The position numbers and the translations under genes are program-made. The notes under the pieces are model-generated. The model did no database searches, was not told the DNA's origin, and was given only the letters and a program-made list of their open reading frames with translations. Below are positions 20,665 through 32,480 of a stretch of DNA of 32,673 nt, piece by piece. This DNA comes from Chloromonas sp. AAM2 (Eukaryota > Chlorophyta > Chlorophyceae > Chlamydomonadales > Chlamydomonadaceae), in assembly GCA_004335635.1 (NCBI GenBank), contig QAXH01005666.1, forward strand, positions 1 through 32,673, given 5' to 3'. Positions within the stretch are counted from its first letter, which is position 1, and every line of letters begins with the position of its first letter.

Positions 20665-23600
20665 ATGATGATGCTGGAGCAGGTCAAGCTATGCTGTTAC
20701 TTGTGGTGAGACGGAACCCTAGGCTCTAACCCTAACGTCCTCGCAACCCCATGGCTTTTGATGTTTTGATCTTCAATCCCCTGCCAGGGCTGCTTGAATG
20801 CGCACCAACATTGGTTCCTGATTGCTGCCATCAGGAATGCGCAAACGCATGGGGAGACTGGAAATGCCCGTGTGCCTAACTCCATGCAGGTACCTGGGCG
20901 TCAAGGAATCGCTGCAAGTGAAACGGTGCATCGTCCTACTCGCTCTAGACGAGGAGAACCTCTTATGGGTCAGTAACCTTTTGTCGGATTTGCATGCTTG
21001 GACAAATCAGACAGTAGCAGCTAATGTCTGCATGCGCAAGAGCTACTTATGAGCATCCTTGTGCACAACGCGTGTTTTCTTGGCTGCCCGTGCTGAATGA
21101 CGCTATTTTGTCCTCTCATGGCATGAACGAGAATGAGATACCTTGAACAAACACGCTGCCAATTGTTTTGCCTGCATTTGCATGCCAGCACAGCCTGGTC
21201 TGCTTGCTCCCATGCGCGCTCGTCTCATTGAGTTCCATGTCCTCCATGCAGCTCAAGATTTGGGACTGCATCAAGCTGCATGGGGGCATCTTCCTGGGCA
21301 GCCTAGCATGGTGGCAGTACGTGGTAGCACCCTGCACCGCATGGACACTGGGTGTGACCCTGGCGCCGGTGGCAGGGGCGGAGGCAGCAGGGGCGGTGCA
21401 GGCGGCACTGGGGCACGTGTCGCAGGTTCGTACCACGTGCAAGGCAGGCCTCAGCCACTGCCAGTATGGTATGATGTCGTGTTACAGATGTGTGCTTGTT
21501 CAACAACAGCGTATTGTCGCACTCCCCTGAAGACATGCTCTGCCATAACGTTCCGGATGACCTACACTGCGGCACCAGTGTCACCAGCAACCAGTAACGG
21601 ATAAGTATCAATCAACACGACATCAGAAGTGCAGAAACGATGAACAGGGATGTGGTGCAGTATGTGGTGCAGTATGCTGTTATACATGCCGTTGGAGCGG
21701 CGACAGGACGGCGCATGTCTATTGCTGTATATTGGTTTTTACGCACAGGTGTTCTGGATGGCCCCAGCCTACGCCGTGACGCTGCTGGTGAGCTGCTCCT
21801 GGTACAATGACGTGGCGCAGCGGGCAGTGGAGGTGCGCAACCGACACAACGCAAGGCTAAGGTGGGCAAAACCTGCCATGGTCGTTTGAAACCAAATGTA
21901 AGCACCTGTGGTGAGGTGCGTTGCGCTGAACTCGGTGTGTTGCACTCGTGTATGTGTAGCAGGCGCAACCCATTTCAGGCCTGAAATCTGATGCGTGTCC
22001 CCTTGCGTCCCGTACCCTTCTGTGCTTTTGTCATCGTCATCTCCTGCCTGTTCCCATCATTCTGTGTCTGCAATTGCACCTTTGGACATCTGACGACCTG
22101 ATGCAGCAGCTATCCCCCGGCTGTTGTGATGCTGTTAGCAGTGCATTGTGTTGCTCGTATTGTGTGCCAACACCTCTGACCGCTTCTGCCCCCTCCCACC
22201 TCTACCATGCATGCAACCTTCACTGGTCTGGTGCAGAGCGGAGGCAGAAGCGTTGCACGCCGCAGGATCCCGGGCACCCGCCCCCCTGCCTCACCAATAC
22301 AGCACAGGCAGTGGTCCCGTGCCCCCTAGTAGCGCCCCGCTGTCGCCCTATGAGGGCGCAGCTCAGGAGCTGTACCGGGTGACACTGTTTGCCGTGTTCT
22401 ATGTTGAGGTCTGGGTGGCCAGCCTGCTGCCTGTGATTGGTAGGTGCGGTTGGTAGGCAGTTGGTGTGTGGTTGTTCACACTCGGTTACTGATCAGTGCT
22501 TGTGCGCTTACTGGTGTTCGACGAATTCAAAAAGTGTTCAGAAAGGCAGCTTGACAGGCAATATGCAAGGGATGACTTGTCCACCAAGTGTCCACAAAGG
22601 CAGGTTAACCAGGACCAGTGTTTGCAAGGGCGGCTACTGATCAGCGGGCACTTTGCGCCTTTCGTGCATGCACAACAGGTTATGCTGCTTGTGCCACACC
22701 GCCTGCAGGTCCCAGCGTTTCTCTCCTGTTCTCCTGCTGGCTGTACGCCTACTACTGCTATGACTACCAGTGGACACTGAGGGGAATGAAGCTGCAGGAC
22801 AGGCTGGCACTTTTTGAAGGCTGTGCACCATTCTTTGCAGGTAAAGCTACTCTAGAACCAATAGAGTGCTTCTTGAGAAGTTGACGATGGCCAACCCATT
22901 GTGAGGCAGGATGGAGTGAAATGTTGGGCTGGCGCGCTGACCAAGTTGCAAGAATGTGCAGAGATTGAATCAGTATGAGCCTGAAGCAGTGAAATGTTAG
23001 TCACGTTTTGATCTGGCAAAGGTTAGTCCGGCCAAACCTGAGGTTCATGGACGTTGAGTCTGACAAAGCTTGATGCGGCTTACTCTTGTTCCCTCCTTCT
23101 GTACCCTCAACAATTCACCTGTTTCATAAGGCTGAGAATCACACCAACACGGCCGGCCGTTCAACCAACTTCAGTTTGTCACTCCCACTATCTGCTGATC
23201 ATTCTCCTTGAGCCGCTTGGACCTCTTGATTTCGTTTCGGTTGGTCCAACCATGTTTTGATTCTCACTTGGTTATCTTTCGACAGCCTGGATGTCTTGCA
23301 ATATTTTTACTTGCGCACAGGTTACGGGCTCCTGCTGGCGGCTGTGACGGCAGCCCTGCCATTCTACATGGGTGCTGCCCTGATGTCGCTGCTCTTCCCG
23401 GCCTTTGTGCTGGTGGCATGTGACTCGCACGTTACGCACGTGATTCTTGAGGCTGTGGGGCACGTGGGCCAGGCAGCACCAGCCAATCAGGACCACAAGG
23501 TGGGGCTGCATCCGGGCTGCACCGCTGATGGCCGAACTGGAAAGCTTCTTCAACCAGTCGCTTGTCTAGGACGTTTCAATTGCCAAGGAGTCCAATGGAC

Positions 23601-23999
23601 GTGCTCTGTTGATGGACTTGCTCTGTTAATGGACAAACTCTGCGCTGATGGACAAATCCAAGAGCATACATGCAAGCATCAGACTCTTGAGCATCCACAG
23701 ACAGTACATGACAAGACGATACATGACTACCAATTGAGTCCTTGCAGTGCTTACCAGTTGAGTTGGGGACAATCTGACACTCTCATCCTCATCTCGTTGT
23801 TTGCCGGTTGTACTGCATTTCTCTGCAGGCCAGCGGTGAAGCCGTGGCTGCACGTGTGCGCTTCCGAGTACCGGTGTTCTGGATGGCCGCATGGCCCACT
23901 CAAGCACTTCTAAACGCCATTTTCGCAGGTCGGCGGCGCACTAGCAGCCTTGGGCCGAGCAATACCAGTGGCGGTGTTGCAGACAGGAAGATAATGTGA
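20665..23999 (+). CDS. EI24: EI24-family ER membrane protein
   Basis: Eight exons join in phase: 20665-20705, 20890-20968, 21252-21425, 21749-21861, 22237-22439, 22709-22840, 23321-23499, 23829-23999, giving 363 residues against about 340 in the human protein. Hydrophobic segments and family signatures appear in order: GVKESLQVKRCIVLL, GGIFLGSLAWWQYVV, VFWMAPAYAVTLLVSCSWYN DVAQRAVEV, LFAVFYVEVWVASLLPVIG, LYAYYCYDYQW followed by the LQDRLALFE motif, GYGLLLAAVTAALPF and MSLLFPAFVLVAC. EI24 (PIG8/EPG-4 in animals) is a multi-span ER protein linked to autophagy and growth control; that role in algae is inference. Exon 1 is only 41 nt. Its start is set by an in-frame TGA 18 nt upstream and by the split Trp codon (TG|G) that joins LCCYL to YLGVKES. 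Three ATGs stand in a row, so the exact first Met may be one or two codons later. A proline-rich loop in exon 5 is not conserved. Confidence 0.9.
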
Positions 24000-24822
24000 A
24001 CCTAACAGCCTGTGACAGGCGGCAATCAGAAATATTGTTTGCTGATTGTCAAGGTCCCACGGTTTGTCAATGGAGGTCAAGGTCACGAACATGTCTGCAC
24101 GTTGGCCTCCACGTGTTTCGTTGATTTCATGGGCAGGATTCATCATGGTGAACAGAACTGGCAAACTTTTTTTGCGGTCGGCGCAACGTGCGTGTGACTT
24201 GGAACGCACGCCTACTACTGTGTTCATGGTTGTGTTTATCCATCTGCGTTTTCAAATCACAACGACCAACGGCACCGGGCGGGACCATTAAACAGTGTGC
24301 CAGCCGTAACCCAGTGTTCACAGTGTGTCAGCCTCAACTAGGCACAACAATGAATTGAAGCATACGATGCCCCTGATTACCCTTTCTATTGATTGGTACA
24401 ATGTGACTTCGGTATAACAGTGACAGTGTGTAGGAGTCACGGACGGTACTGAACGGCACTCTGGCATACACGCAGGCAAGGCTACAGCAAAAGGCTCGGA
24501 CAGTTCATCTGGACGCGTGAAATGGAGGCATGGTCCTACGCGACTGTACACGCAAGTATCCAAAGGGTAAAGCGGAGATGAAACAAAGAGGCATGTGTTT
24601 GTTGTGCGAATGATGGATGCATGCACGAGGATGCCTGGGCTGTGCAGGATGGCGAGGGAATGGGGATGGGAGTAAAGTATCAAAAGCCCGTGACCCTAGC
24701 ACCACATTAACATACGACCTTTGTTTCTAGATCACCCATAAACGGCTCAGAATAACATGACAAGGATGCAAATACCGTTCAGCGGAGATTTCGTAACCTG
24801 CTTTTTAAACATTGTAGAAATT
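24000..24822. other. Intergenic region after EI24 gene
   Basis: The start should contain the EI24 3' UTR. I found no clear TGTAA signal and no frame with exon-like structure. Nothing else is recognised. Confidence 0.4.
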
Positions 24823-25966
24823 ATGGCCTCGGACTTTCACACAAAAAGCCTGATGTTCGTGAAACCCAAAGTCTTCAAGGCGGCAGAAACTCAGGGTCGA
24901 ATACGGTGAGTCAAAAACAGCGTCTGCCTTGTAGCTCACGCTCTAGATGCCAGCACAGGTAAAACCCTGTCATACTCTAGCGCACACCCGGGTTGAAACC
25001 AGTGCTGGATGGCTCGAAATCATGTGAAGAATAAACCCAGGATCGTAGAAGCGAAAAGCTCAAATAGCAAAAAGCCTCGTTGCCTTTTTTCCGACCAGCG
25101 GGTTACAAAAGCTGCTGAAGATTACGGTAGTTCACTGGAACAAAGCGTCAAAAGAAAAACAAAGTTCACCAAACCACAACCGAACCACAATTGTCACCGG
25201 AGTCGCAAGCCATGGGGGGCGAGACACAGATGAACTCCACGTGCAATGTACGCAAGCATCTCCCGCTGTGCATGCGTCGAGCGCCGGCTTTAGATCGCTG
25301 CCTGCGTGATCTGCGGCCTGACGCCGCTGGCTGAGGAGGGGCCACACCAGCAGCGGCACCGTCTGAAACTCCGTAGCCCATACCAGCCCACCCAGGAGGC
25401 TATTACTGCAGAATGAGGATGCTTTATGATGGCTCTTGACGAGCTGCATCTGTATCCGGCAAAGTCTGGAATGTTGTGCGTTGTGGGCCGTGAAACGATC
25501 AATTTGCTCTCAGCCTCGGAGGCCATCTCAACGACCTGAAACCTTGTACCCATCCTCACCACAGTTATCACACGCAATAGTTGCCGCACGCAATGCCTGG
25601 TGATCGCACGCAATGGTTATCACACGCAATGCCTGGTGATCGCACGCAATGGTTATGACACGCAATGCCTGGTGATCGCACGCAATGGTTATGACACGCA
25701 ATGCCTGGTGATCGCACGTAATAGTTACCGCATGCAATGTCTGGGTGTCGCACCTCGCAGGTGACCAGGAGATGGCGGCCCTGTACATGCTGCCCTCCCC
25801 CATGCAGCGCCTCACAGCGTACGAATTCCAGCTTGAGAAAGATTACAGCACATGGCGCGCCCCCTGGGTGCACCTAACCTTCACCATTCTCGAGATAGAC
25901 CAGTTCGATCGTCTACCCTGGGCTGGTGTGCAGTCACTTTGCATTTGCAGTGTCCAGGATATCTAA
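24823..25966 (+). CDS. Speculative three-exon gene, product unknown
   Basis: A phase-consistent model can be drawn from 24823-24905 (MASDFHTKSLMFVKPKVFKA..., donor CG|GTGAGT), 25041-25126 (lysine-rich, ends KAAEDYG) and 25761-25966 (EMAALYMLPSPMQRLTAYEF then STWRAPWVHLTF, stop TAA), 124 residues. The third piece looks most like real coding sequence and follows a good acceptor (CACCTCGCAG). The first two are AT-richer than other genes in the window and have weaker splice sites. The intron between the second and third would hold a minisatellite. I recognise no family. The third exon alone may be a gene relic. Confidence 0.25.
25588..25750. repeat. 36-nt minisatellite with internal half-repeats
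   Basis: About four and a half 36-nt units (ACGCAATGCCTGGTGATCGC then ACGCAATGGTTAT and C/G AC) start at 25588, 25624, 25660, 25696 and 25732, the last degenerate. A worn unit precedes at about 25566. Each unit carries ACGCAATG twice, spaced 20 and 16 nt. There is no unique spacer sequence, so it is not a CRISPR. Confidence 0.9.
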
Positions 25967-26340
25967 ATACCAACACTGGTGGTTAACAGACCCATCATGG
26001 GGCGAGAGCCCCCTTACCAACATTAAGGCTTGGTAGCAAGGTGGCAAATTTTTGCTAATGGGGAGGGTTGTGCCGAAGATGCACGGTTTGGACTACAGCT
26101 TTGGGGTCCACGCACACCAAAGTCTAGCACGCCATGCAAGAGATGAGGTTGGATGCGGTTCTGACCAACCCTGGCCAAGCAGGATACAGCATGGATAGAG
26201 ACGAGCTGACTGTAGAGTAGTGTTGGCTTCGGAAATGATAGTACCAACACTACAGCAGGGGTCCACACCGAGAGTGAACTCAGGTGAGGCTGGTTGCCGT
26301 CCTTGCCAACAACATGCAACACCCATGTTCAACATTCCGT

Positions 26341-26379
26341 TTGTTTGTTTGGTGTTTGTTTGTTGGTTGGTTGGTTGGT
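26341..26379. repeat. TTTG/TTGG simple repeat
   Basis: Run of TTTG units passing into TTGG units in an intergenic region. No associated gene is evident. Confidence 0.85.
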
Positions 26380-26639
26380 CAGCGGGAAGCCAGGGATGAG
26401 CATGAGTATTCAGGCGCCCATGGGCTTGGCAACCACGCTGTAGGAAGGGTGCAGAACTGCTGACGAACACTGGCACAGTTGGCCAGTTGGAGCGAACAAG
26501 TCAGAAAGGCAAATGGAACAGGTCAGAAAGCTAGAGCATTTGAGCTGAGCCAACTGCGTGACATCACACTGTGTGATAATGGCCGTTGTTAGGCAGTCAC
26601 CAGCCTGCAGCAACCATTTGCAACCATTTGCAACCATCT

Positions 26640-27312
26640 CTCTTACAAGGAGGGAGTGTACACCAGGAAGCACGTCCAACGCAAACATCAACTATTTGAG
26701 CAAACTGCAAAGGGGAATCTGGCCGAATCCTAGTCAAGGGGAATCTGGCCGTGACAGCAAGGGGTGGTGGGCCATCACCCCACCAAACACCTTCCGAAAG
26801 CATGGAATCCTTTCATCATTATCTAGATGCGTTGTTTGATTGGGATCACACGTATAGCCAGACCACGAGACATTCTGTGTTAACCAATCCCATACAAGTA
26901 AAAAGTACATGGGCACTGGATGATCCACACTGGAAATAGTCTGTGCTTGGTTGGTAACTCATGAATACTCCATGGTCACTGCTTCTGCTTCATCATTTAC
27001 ATCTGGTGAACTCCGATGGAGCGGGCCACCCGCTGCTGCTCTTATTGAGTTTCGCGACTACAGTCAAGTGACGCACAATGGCACCAAGGACAAGGGATCC
27101 GAAAGAGATCACGACCAGCATTCAAACTTAGGCTGCGTGCAGGAAAGCCAGCTGCCTGCCCTGGTCAGCGCCGTTGGGTGTCTCGTCAGATCATGCAATG
27201 GGCTGCATCACCGCCCCAGCTACCTGCCCAATGTCACTCCATCCCTGAGGCACCGGTCCACATTGGCCCTGATGGTGGAAATGAGCCCCTTGCAGACTCT
27301 CCAGAGGCATGG
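26640..27312 (+). repeat. Dispersed repeat, left copy (two blocks)
   Basis: Two blocks, 26640-26805 and about 27100-27312, resemble the region 31025-31345 in the same orientation. Shared sequence includes GCCCAATGTCACT(C/T)CATCCC, GCACCGGTCCACATTGGCCC and CAGCAAGGGGTGGTG ... CACCTTCCGAAAGCA. Block order is reversed between the two places. A 138-codon frame at 26951-27367 covers the second block, but four differences from the other copy within the shared part all change residues, so it does not look like a conserved gene. Confidence 0.65.
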
Positions 27313-27505
27313 GTTGATGACGTCATCAGTTGCAACGTGCGAAAACTTGCAGCTCACGTGCGATTGAACTCGTGACAGTTGCTCTCGGGGTCTCGGCTCT
27401 TTCTCTCTTCTTGTTGGACGGTCCCAGGTCTCCCCTTGCTGCGGTGAACCGGAGAGGAGGTTTAGCCCCGGTGCCGGTGTTAGACAGAAGGTCAGATCAG
27501 CCATT

Positions 27506-29480
27506 ATGTCTGAGTCAGGAGCAGCTGACCAGGCTGTGCGTGTCGGCAAGCGTTGCTTTGTCGGCAACCTAGCTTGGCGCACCAGCTGGCAGGACCTGAA
27601 GGTGAGACGCTGGCGAGACTTTTGAGGATGTGTGCCGCATGGGGGCGGCTGCGGCGGACCGTGCTCAAGCCTCTGACACAGCGATTGGAACTCCCTTGTC
27701 TGGCACGCAGGACAAGTTCCGCGAGTGCGGCAGTGTCGTGTACGCGAATGTCATGCGCGACGACGAGGGTGAGAGGCTACGCTGGCATGCCACATTCAAA
27801 GGCTTGCATGTAGGGCTATCCTTATCCCCATCCAGCTCACACTTGTTGAGGCTTGGACGGCACATTGGGGCGATCCTCATCATCGACATCCTCATGGGGT
27901 TACGGGTTGCAAACTTTTTCTGAGATGTGTCTCGGGTTTTTCTCAGAACGAATTGCTGCGCTGGCACACCTGCGCAGGCCGCTCGAAGGGTTGGGGAATC
28001 GTAGAGTTTGAGACCGTCGAGGAGGTAAGCACAGGGATCGCGAGAGCACCCTGCGAGGTTAAGCAAAGCGGATCTTAACTCAGCCGCCCTGGCCTACGAG
28101 ACAAGCGTGCCGGGAAAGCAGTGGATCTGCTCTCAATTACAAATACTAAATAGGAATGTGGTTGTTAGCTGCATGACATCCACGTTCCAGGGCAAGCGCA
28201 CCCAGCAAGTTTCATGGTTAAGCCTCGATCCTCCTGTGCATTCACCATTGAAAACCTACCGAGCTTGCGTATCGTCCTCTACACATTGCCATGGCGTGAG
28301 GACTAACAGCGCATGGGTTTCTTGCCTGCCTCGTCGCTGGCCCTGACGCCGAGGTTTGCAGGGTGTTGCACAGCCAACCTGTCGCGGCCTGTTTTTTGCT
28401 CACACCCCAGCATGCAGCCCAGTCAGCAGTGGCGTCATGCCATTGCCGGTCCTATGCCTGCCAAGCTTCTGATCAATATAGTGGCAGGCCATCATGCTAG
28501 GAAGGACATCAGCTGAAGCCGCAGGTGCTTGACACTACTATCATGCACAACTGCAGCAGTCACCCAGGCCTTGTCATTCAGCTTCTAGCCATTAATCCAA
28601 ATGCGCAGGCTGCTGCTGCCATCACCGCGCTCAATGGTGTGGAAATGAGTGGTCGCCGTCTGCTGGTTCGTGAAGACCGTGAGGACCGTGACATCAAGCA
28701 GTCTTCAGGAGAGCCTGGTGCTGAGGGTGCGCCTGCACCAAGGGAGCCACGTCCCCCACGTGCTCCTCGTGCACCACGCGGCGAGGGTCGTGGTGAAGGT
28801 CGGGGCGAGGGGCGTGGTGGGCGTGGCCGGGGTGCAGGCGGGCGCGGTGGGCGTGGTGCTGGCGGCTCCGGACCCGATCGCACTGGAGAGTCCAGCGGCC
28901 TGCAGGTGGGACATGTTTAGAGCTCATGTACGTGCATGCTTCACATGCAAAACCTCGGTTGCCTGATGCATCTGCACACATTGGTATGACATTGCATGCA
29001 GTCTGCTGGGCATCCATGCAACGTCTCCATGGTGTTGTCACAGTGTCTGCTCTTTGTCCACACGAATTTGTCCACACGACCCAGTATTCACTGACATGCC
29101 TTACCTGCTGCACAGGTGGTGGTGCGTGGCATTCCCTGGAGCTACACCTGGCGCGAGCTCAAGGATCTGTTCGCTGAGGTTGGCGAGATTGAGCGCGCTG
29201 ATGTCATGTACGGCGAGGACGGCCGCAGCAGGGTAGGTAGCAAGGTTGCACGTTTGGGTATACCTTTAGTACACATGGTTGTCATTGGCTCATCACATTT
29301 AATGGTGACTTATTTGCAAGACTGGTCATATATGTGTGTGTGTGTGTGTGTCTGTCTCTCCAGGGTTACGGAACTGTTCGCTTCTACACTGCGGAGGCTG
29401 CCCAGAGCGCTATCAGCAAGTACAACGAGACGGACCTGGAGGGACGTTCTCTCTCGGTCTTCATGGACAAGTTTGCCTAA
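27506..29480 (+). CDS. Two-RRM nucleic-acid-binding protein with RG-rich linker (Gbp1-like)
   Basis: Six exons join in phase: 27506-27601, 27711-27768, 27978-28024, 28609-28905, 29116-29232, 29364-29480, giving 243 residues. RRM1 (about 15-95) has RNP2 CFVGNL and RNP1 KGWGIVEF at 55-62. RRM2 (about 166-242) has VVRGIPWSYTW and RNP1 RGYGTVRF at 205-212. Between them lie a proline/arginine stretch and a Gly-Arg-rich segment (GRGEGRGEGRG, GRGGRGRGAGGRGGRG). The layout and motifs such as DREDRD and ESSGLQVVV resemble my recollection of Chlamydomonas Gbp1, a single-stranded G-strand telomere and RNA binding protein; that name is a suggestion, not a proof. Other members of the class act in mRNA processing. 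RG-rich segments are typical arginine-methylation sites. The start is the first ATG in frame after a region with no coding signal. Confidence 0.93.
29333..29352. repeat. TG dinucleotide run next to a splice acceptor
   Basis: Nine or so TG units lie just before the pyrimidine tract and CAG acceptor of RRM-gene exon 6. The run probably serves as part of the acceptor region and is likely variable between strains. Confidence 0.85.
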
Positions 29481-31024
29481 ATAAGCCATGATAGGCAGCA
29501 CCCCATGCTGCTGGCAGGCAACGGATGTTTTCTTTGTTAGGCTGAGAGCATTGCTCGTGGCTACGGCTGTTTTGAGAGGTGTTTGTAGTGGCAGAGCGCG
29601 CAGCTGGAAGGCTTAGTCCTTCGCTCATCGGTTTGCTGGAGTTGGTTTAAGATGGCCACATGCGTGGTGACCTTGGGTGGGAGCACTGCTTGGATGAAGG
29701 AGTGTATTCCTTCCAGTTTGGAAAAGCTCATGTGTATAGCCAGGGGCAGACATGTGGGTGGGCTGAACGGAGCCCAGCAGTGACCTGTGGCTTCACATGC
29801 AAGCAGCTGGGTTTGTCGTGATGGATATGACATGCGCTCATGGCAGGTGTTGGGGTGGGCTATAGAAGAGGCGGTGCCGATAGGGCATTTTGCAGGGCAC
29901 GGCTCTATGGTGTGGTGCAACAGTGCTTGGCGCTGAGTTTGCACGGGCAAGACCTGTTGTCCACCCTGGTGCTGCCCTGGCCCGCACTATCTGCATCCCA
30001 AGCCTGGCGTGCCTCCTGATGCCGCATGATGGTCTCCCATGGCTGGCTGCCCACTTAAATTGTTCGCTCATGCAGCCAGTGGCTTGGAGCACGTAGCCTT
30101 TTGATGATGGCCGTTGGAGCGAGGTGGTGAGGCTGGCGTTTTGTAGGCCATGGCAGCACACTGCAGCCGCCTCACCCGCCCGCCGTTCCAGCCGGCCTTA
30201 ACCAGAGACGGGAAGAGCACCACACGGATTGTGTGCTGTCAATCATCCATGAACAACATGTGTGTGCGGACGCGTGGAGAGTTGAGGGCAATCTGCAAAT
30301 GTGCATGCATGCGGATCACAGAGGACCAGGCTGTGCCTGCCCCCCTTGTATTTCCATCCTCTCACGGTCAGTCGCCAAGTGGTTCAAGTGACATTTTTCT
30401 GCAGGGCCTGGGAGGTGTGTCGTATGCGTGATCTCATCCCCTTTCCCCCGGCCTTGCACACATGACACATTCTGACTGCAACTGTGAACCATCCGGAAAA
30501 CGTCATGTTACTTTGACGCACGATGTGTAGTGCTTAATGTGTGAGGTCGGTAGGTGCGGATGGCGCAGCGTCTTTCAATTGCACTACTCCCGCAACGACC
30601 CGCCACAACAACGTTTGTTGTGAGGCGAGGAACATTGAACACAATTGCAGTTTTGGATCATTGCTTATTAGCATCTTACACCCATCCAGTGGTGAGCGGA
30701 CAAGCGTGTTCCTATTGCAAATCAGCCGCCTTCTTCAATCCCTGCCCGGCGCACCTATTCTGCACCTGACCTGCTCATATACTGCACGCACGGTTCTTTA
30801 GCACGAACGCCTACCTGTTCCTATCCAGTTGTTGTTTTGCGTTATAGCTTAACCGCTACTAAATTGCTTGGTCTGGTGCGCGTGAGCGCGGTGCCTGTGC
30901 CCCTGTGTGACAATCTACGTGCCATTTCAGCAGCTCTCAGCTTTTAATCTGTGACAGTCAGCTGCAGGGCCACAGTCTGACACAGTTCTCTACAATCTCA
31001 TCCATCCATCAGCGAAGCAAGCAA
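29481..31024. other. Intergenic region, no supported gene
   Basis: The start should be the 3' UTR of the RRM gene. A short frame with an ATG at 30560 begins MAQRLSIALLPQRPATTT, which looks like a targeting peptide, but no following exon could be found. Nothing else is recognised. Confidence 0.4.
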
Positions 31025-31345
31025 CATGACAAGTGACCAAGCAGTCCGAGTCTTGCTCGGTCAGGATTCGCTTAGGCTGCGTGAGCACACTGCTGGGCAC
31101 CGGCCCAATGTCACTTCATCCCTGAGGCACCGGTCCACATTGGCCCTGATGGTGCAAATGAGCACCTTGCAGACTCTGCAGAGGCAAGGGATTACAAGGA
31201 AGCAAACATGAAATATTTGCGCAAATTTTCGTTTAAAGTTCTCCGTGGGGAATCTAGAAACAGGAATCTAGCCGTGTCAGCAAGGGGTGGTGAGTCCCAT
31301 GTGGTTATCACCCCACAGAGCACCTTCCGAAAGCACCCCGTTAGC
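31025..31345 (+). repeat. Dispersed repeat, right copy
   Basis: Direct-orientation relative of the blocks at 26640-26805 and 27100-27312. The best match is 31106-31188 against 27229-27311, with only a handful of differences. Together the two copies flank the RRM gene. No terminal repeats or transposase are visible; it may be a relic of a multicopy mobile element. Confidence 0.65.
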
Positions 31346-31557
31346 CATTTAGCCATTTATATGGCATGAATTGAAAGATTGTCAGGGAGGTCAGGGTTCG
31401 CGGTATGTGCCTGCCATTCTATCAAATGTAATAGGAACTTAAACCAGTTCAGGATCAGACCGTGGAAAGCATCGCAGCCTGAAAGCGTACGTTCCCCACA
31501 CAGATTAACTGTGTGCAGTACAACTGAAGAGCAGTATAACTGTCCTAGAGAGCAGAC

Positions 31558-31562
31558 TTACA
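31558..31562 (-). terminator. Candidate UGUAA poly(A) signal for the synthase gene
   Basis: Plus-strand TTACA reads TGTAA on the minus strand, about 180 nt after the synthase stop codon, a normal 3' UTR length. Motif match only. Confidence 0.4.
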
Positions 31563-31742
31563 GCGCGCTCAGTTTGTCTGCTGTCAGCCAGGGCTGAGCC
31601 ATCTACGGATTTTTTGGTCTATTTTCCTTCAACCACCTCCTGTACTAGCCATAGCTAAGGGTGGGCACATGAGTGCAGCCACATCTGCATCTGTGGCCAC
31701 ACTGCCAGTAAACCGTGCAGGACACAGTCTGTTGAGATCATT

Positions 31743-32480
31743 CTATTGACCATGCGAAAAGGATGACACCAACAGGCTGGCATTAGTGCCTCCAAAGCCA
31801 AATGAGTTGCACAGGACTGCCACTCGGCCGGCAGGCAGTGGCCTTGCCTCAAGGCCCACTAGGCCAGGCAGCACGCCCTTGGGTTCTGGGTTGGTCAGGT
31901 TGCATGTGGGTGGAACCATGCGATGATGGATGGATAACACCGAGAACACCTGCAGGCAAATAGCAGGAGGTGAGACTGAGGCGTGCTGTACGTAACCACG
32001 GCCGGAGTGGAAAGAAATCCAGCGAGTGTAACCAATCCAATTGTAGCTGGGATGGGCATCTTGGGTATCATGCATCACAGAGGGTCCCACTGTGGGACGA
32101 ACAAAAAGGTGTCGGAGCAACCTCGTTATTGATATGATTACCAATGCAAGTGAATGAGGCCTGAGCTCACTGACAATGTGGCACTGACTGAGAGCGTGCA
32201 CAGCGTGCACAGGCTGCCTTGACAAGCTGCCTTCAGACCTCTGCCTTGTTCATCTTATGCAGAGCAATGGACAGCCGCTGACGCTTGGTGTCACAGCGAG
32301 GGAAGGCGTGCAGACAGGTCTGCCGGTGTAGAAACGGTGGAAACCGCCCATTTACCGTTTCCACTGCCCCTGCCGCCCCCAGCAGGTGGCCCGTGGCGCC
32401 CTTGGTTGAGGAGATAGCCACACGGTCAGTGAGGTGCGGGCCCCACAGCTGGGCTATGGCATGCGCCTCCGTCGCATCGC
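31743..32480 (-). CDS. Mitochondrial-type 3-oxoacyl-ACP synthase, C-terminal exons (partial)
   Basis: Two exons, 32356-32480 and 31743-31949, join in phase 0 and end at TAG; upstream exons lie beyond the right edge. The first carries [19 protein letters not shown], with the conserved Lys and the active-site His of beta-ketoacyl synthases. The second carries [18 protein letters not shown] and the C-terminal glycine loop [13 protein letters not shown]. The [15 protein letters not shown] form and the SIHH segment match the plant and animal mitochondrial enzyme (mtKAS/OXSM) better than plastid KAS I. Such enzymes extend acyl chains on ACP in mitochondrial fatty-acid synthesis, feeding lipoate production. 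The catalytic Cys and the N-terminal targeting peptide are outside the window. The acceptor at 32481 (TTGTGTGCAG) leaves a split codon with the missing exon. Confidence 0.93.

Noticed and set aside
25588..25750. Possible CRISPR-like array
   Set aside because: Units are adjacent with no unique spacers, and the window is eukaryotic.
26951..27367. 138-codon plus-strand frame
   Set aside because: Overlaps a dispersed repeat; differences from the other copy all change residues, so no sign of selection on protein.
30560..30769. Small plus-strand frame starting MAQRLSIALLPQR
   Set aside because: Looks like a targeting peptide, but no splice partner or family match; chance cannot be excluded.
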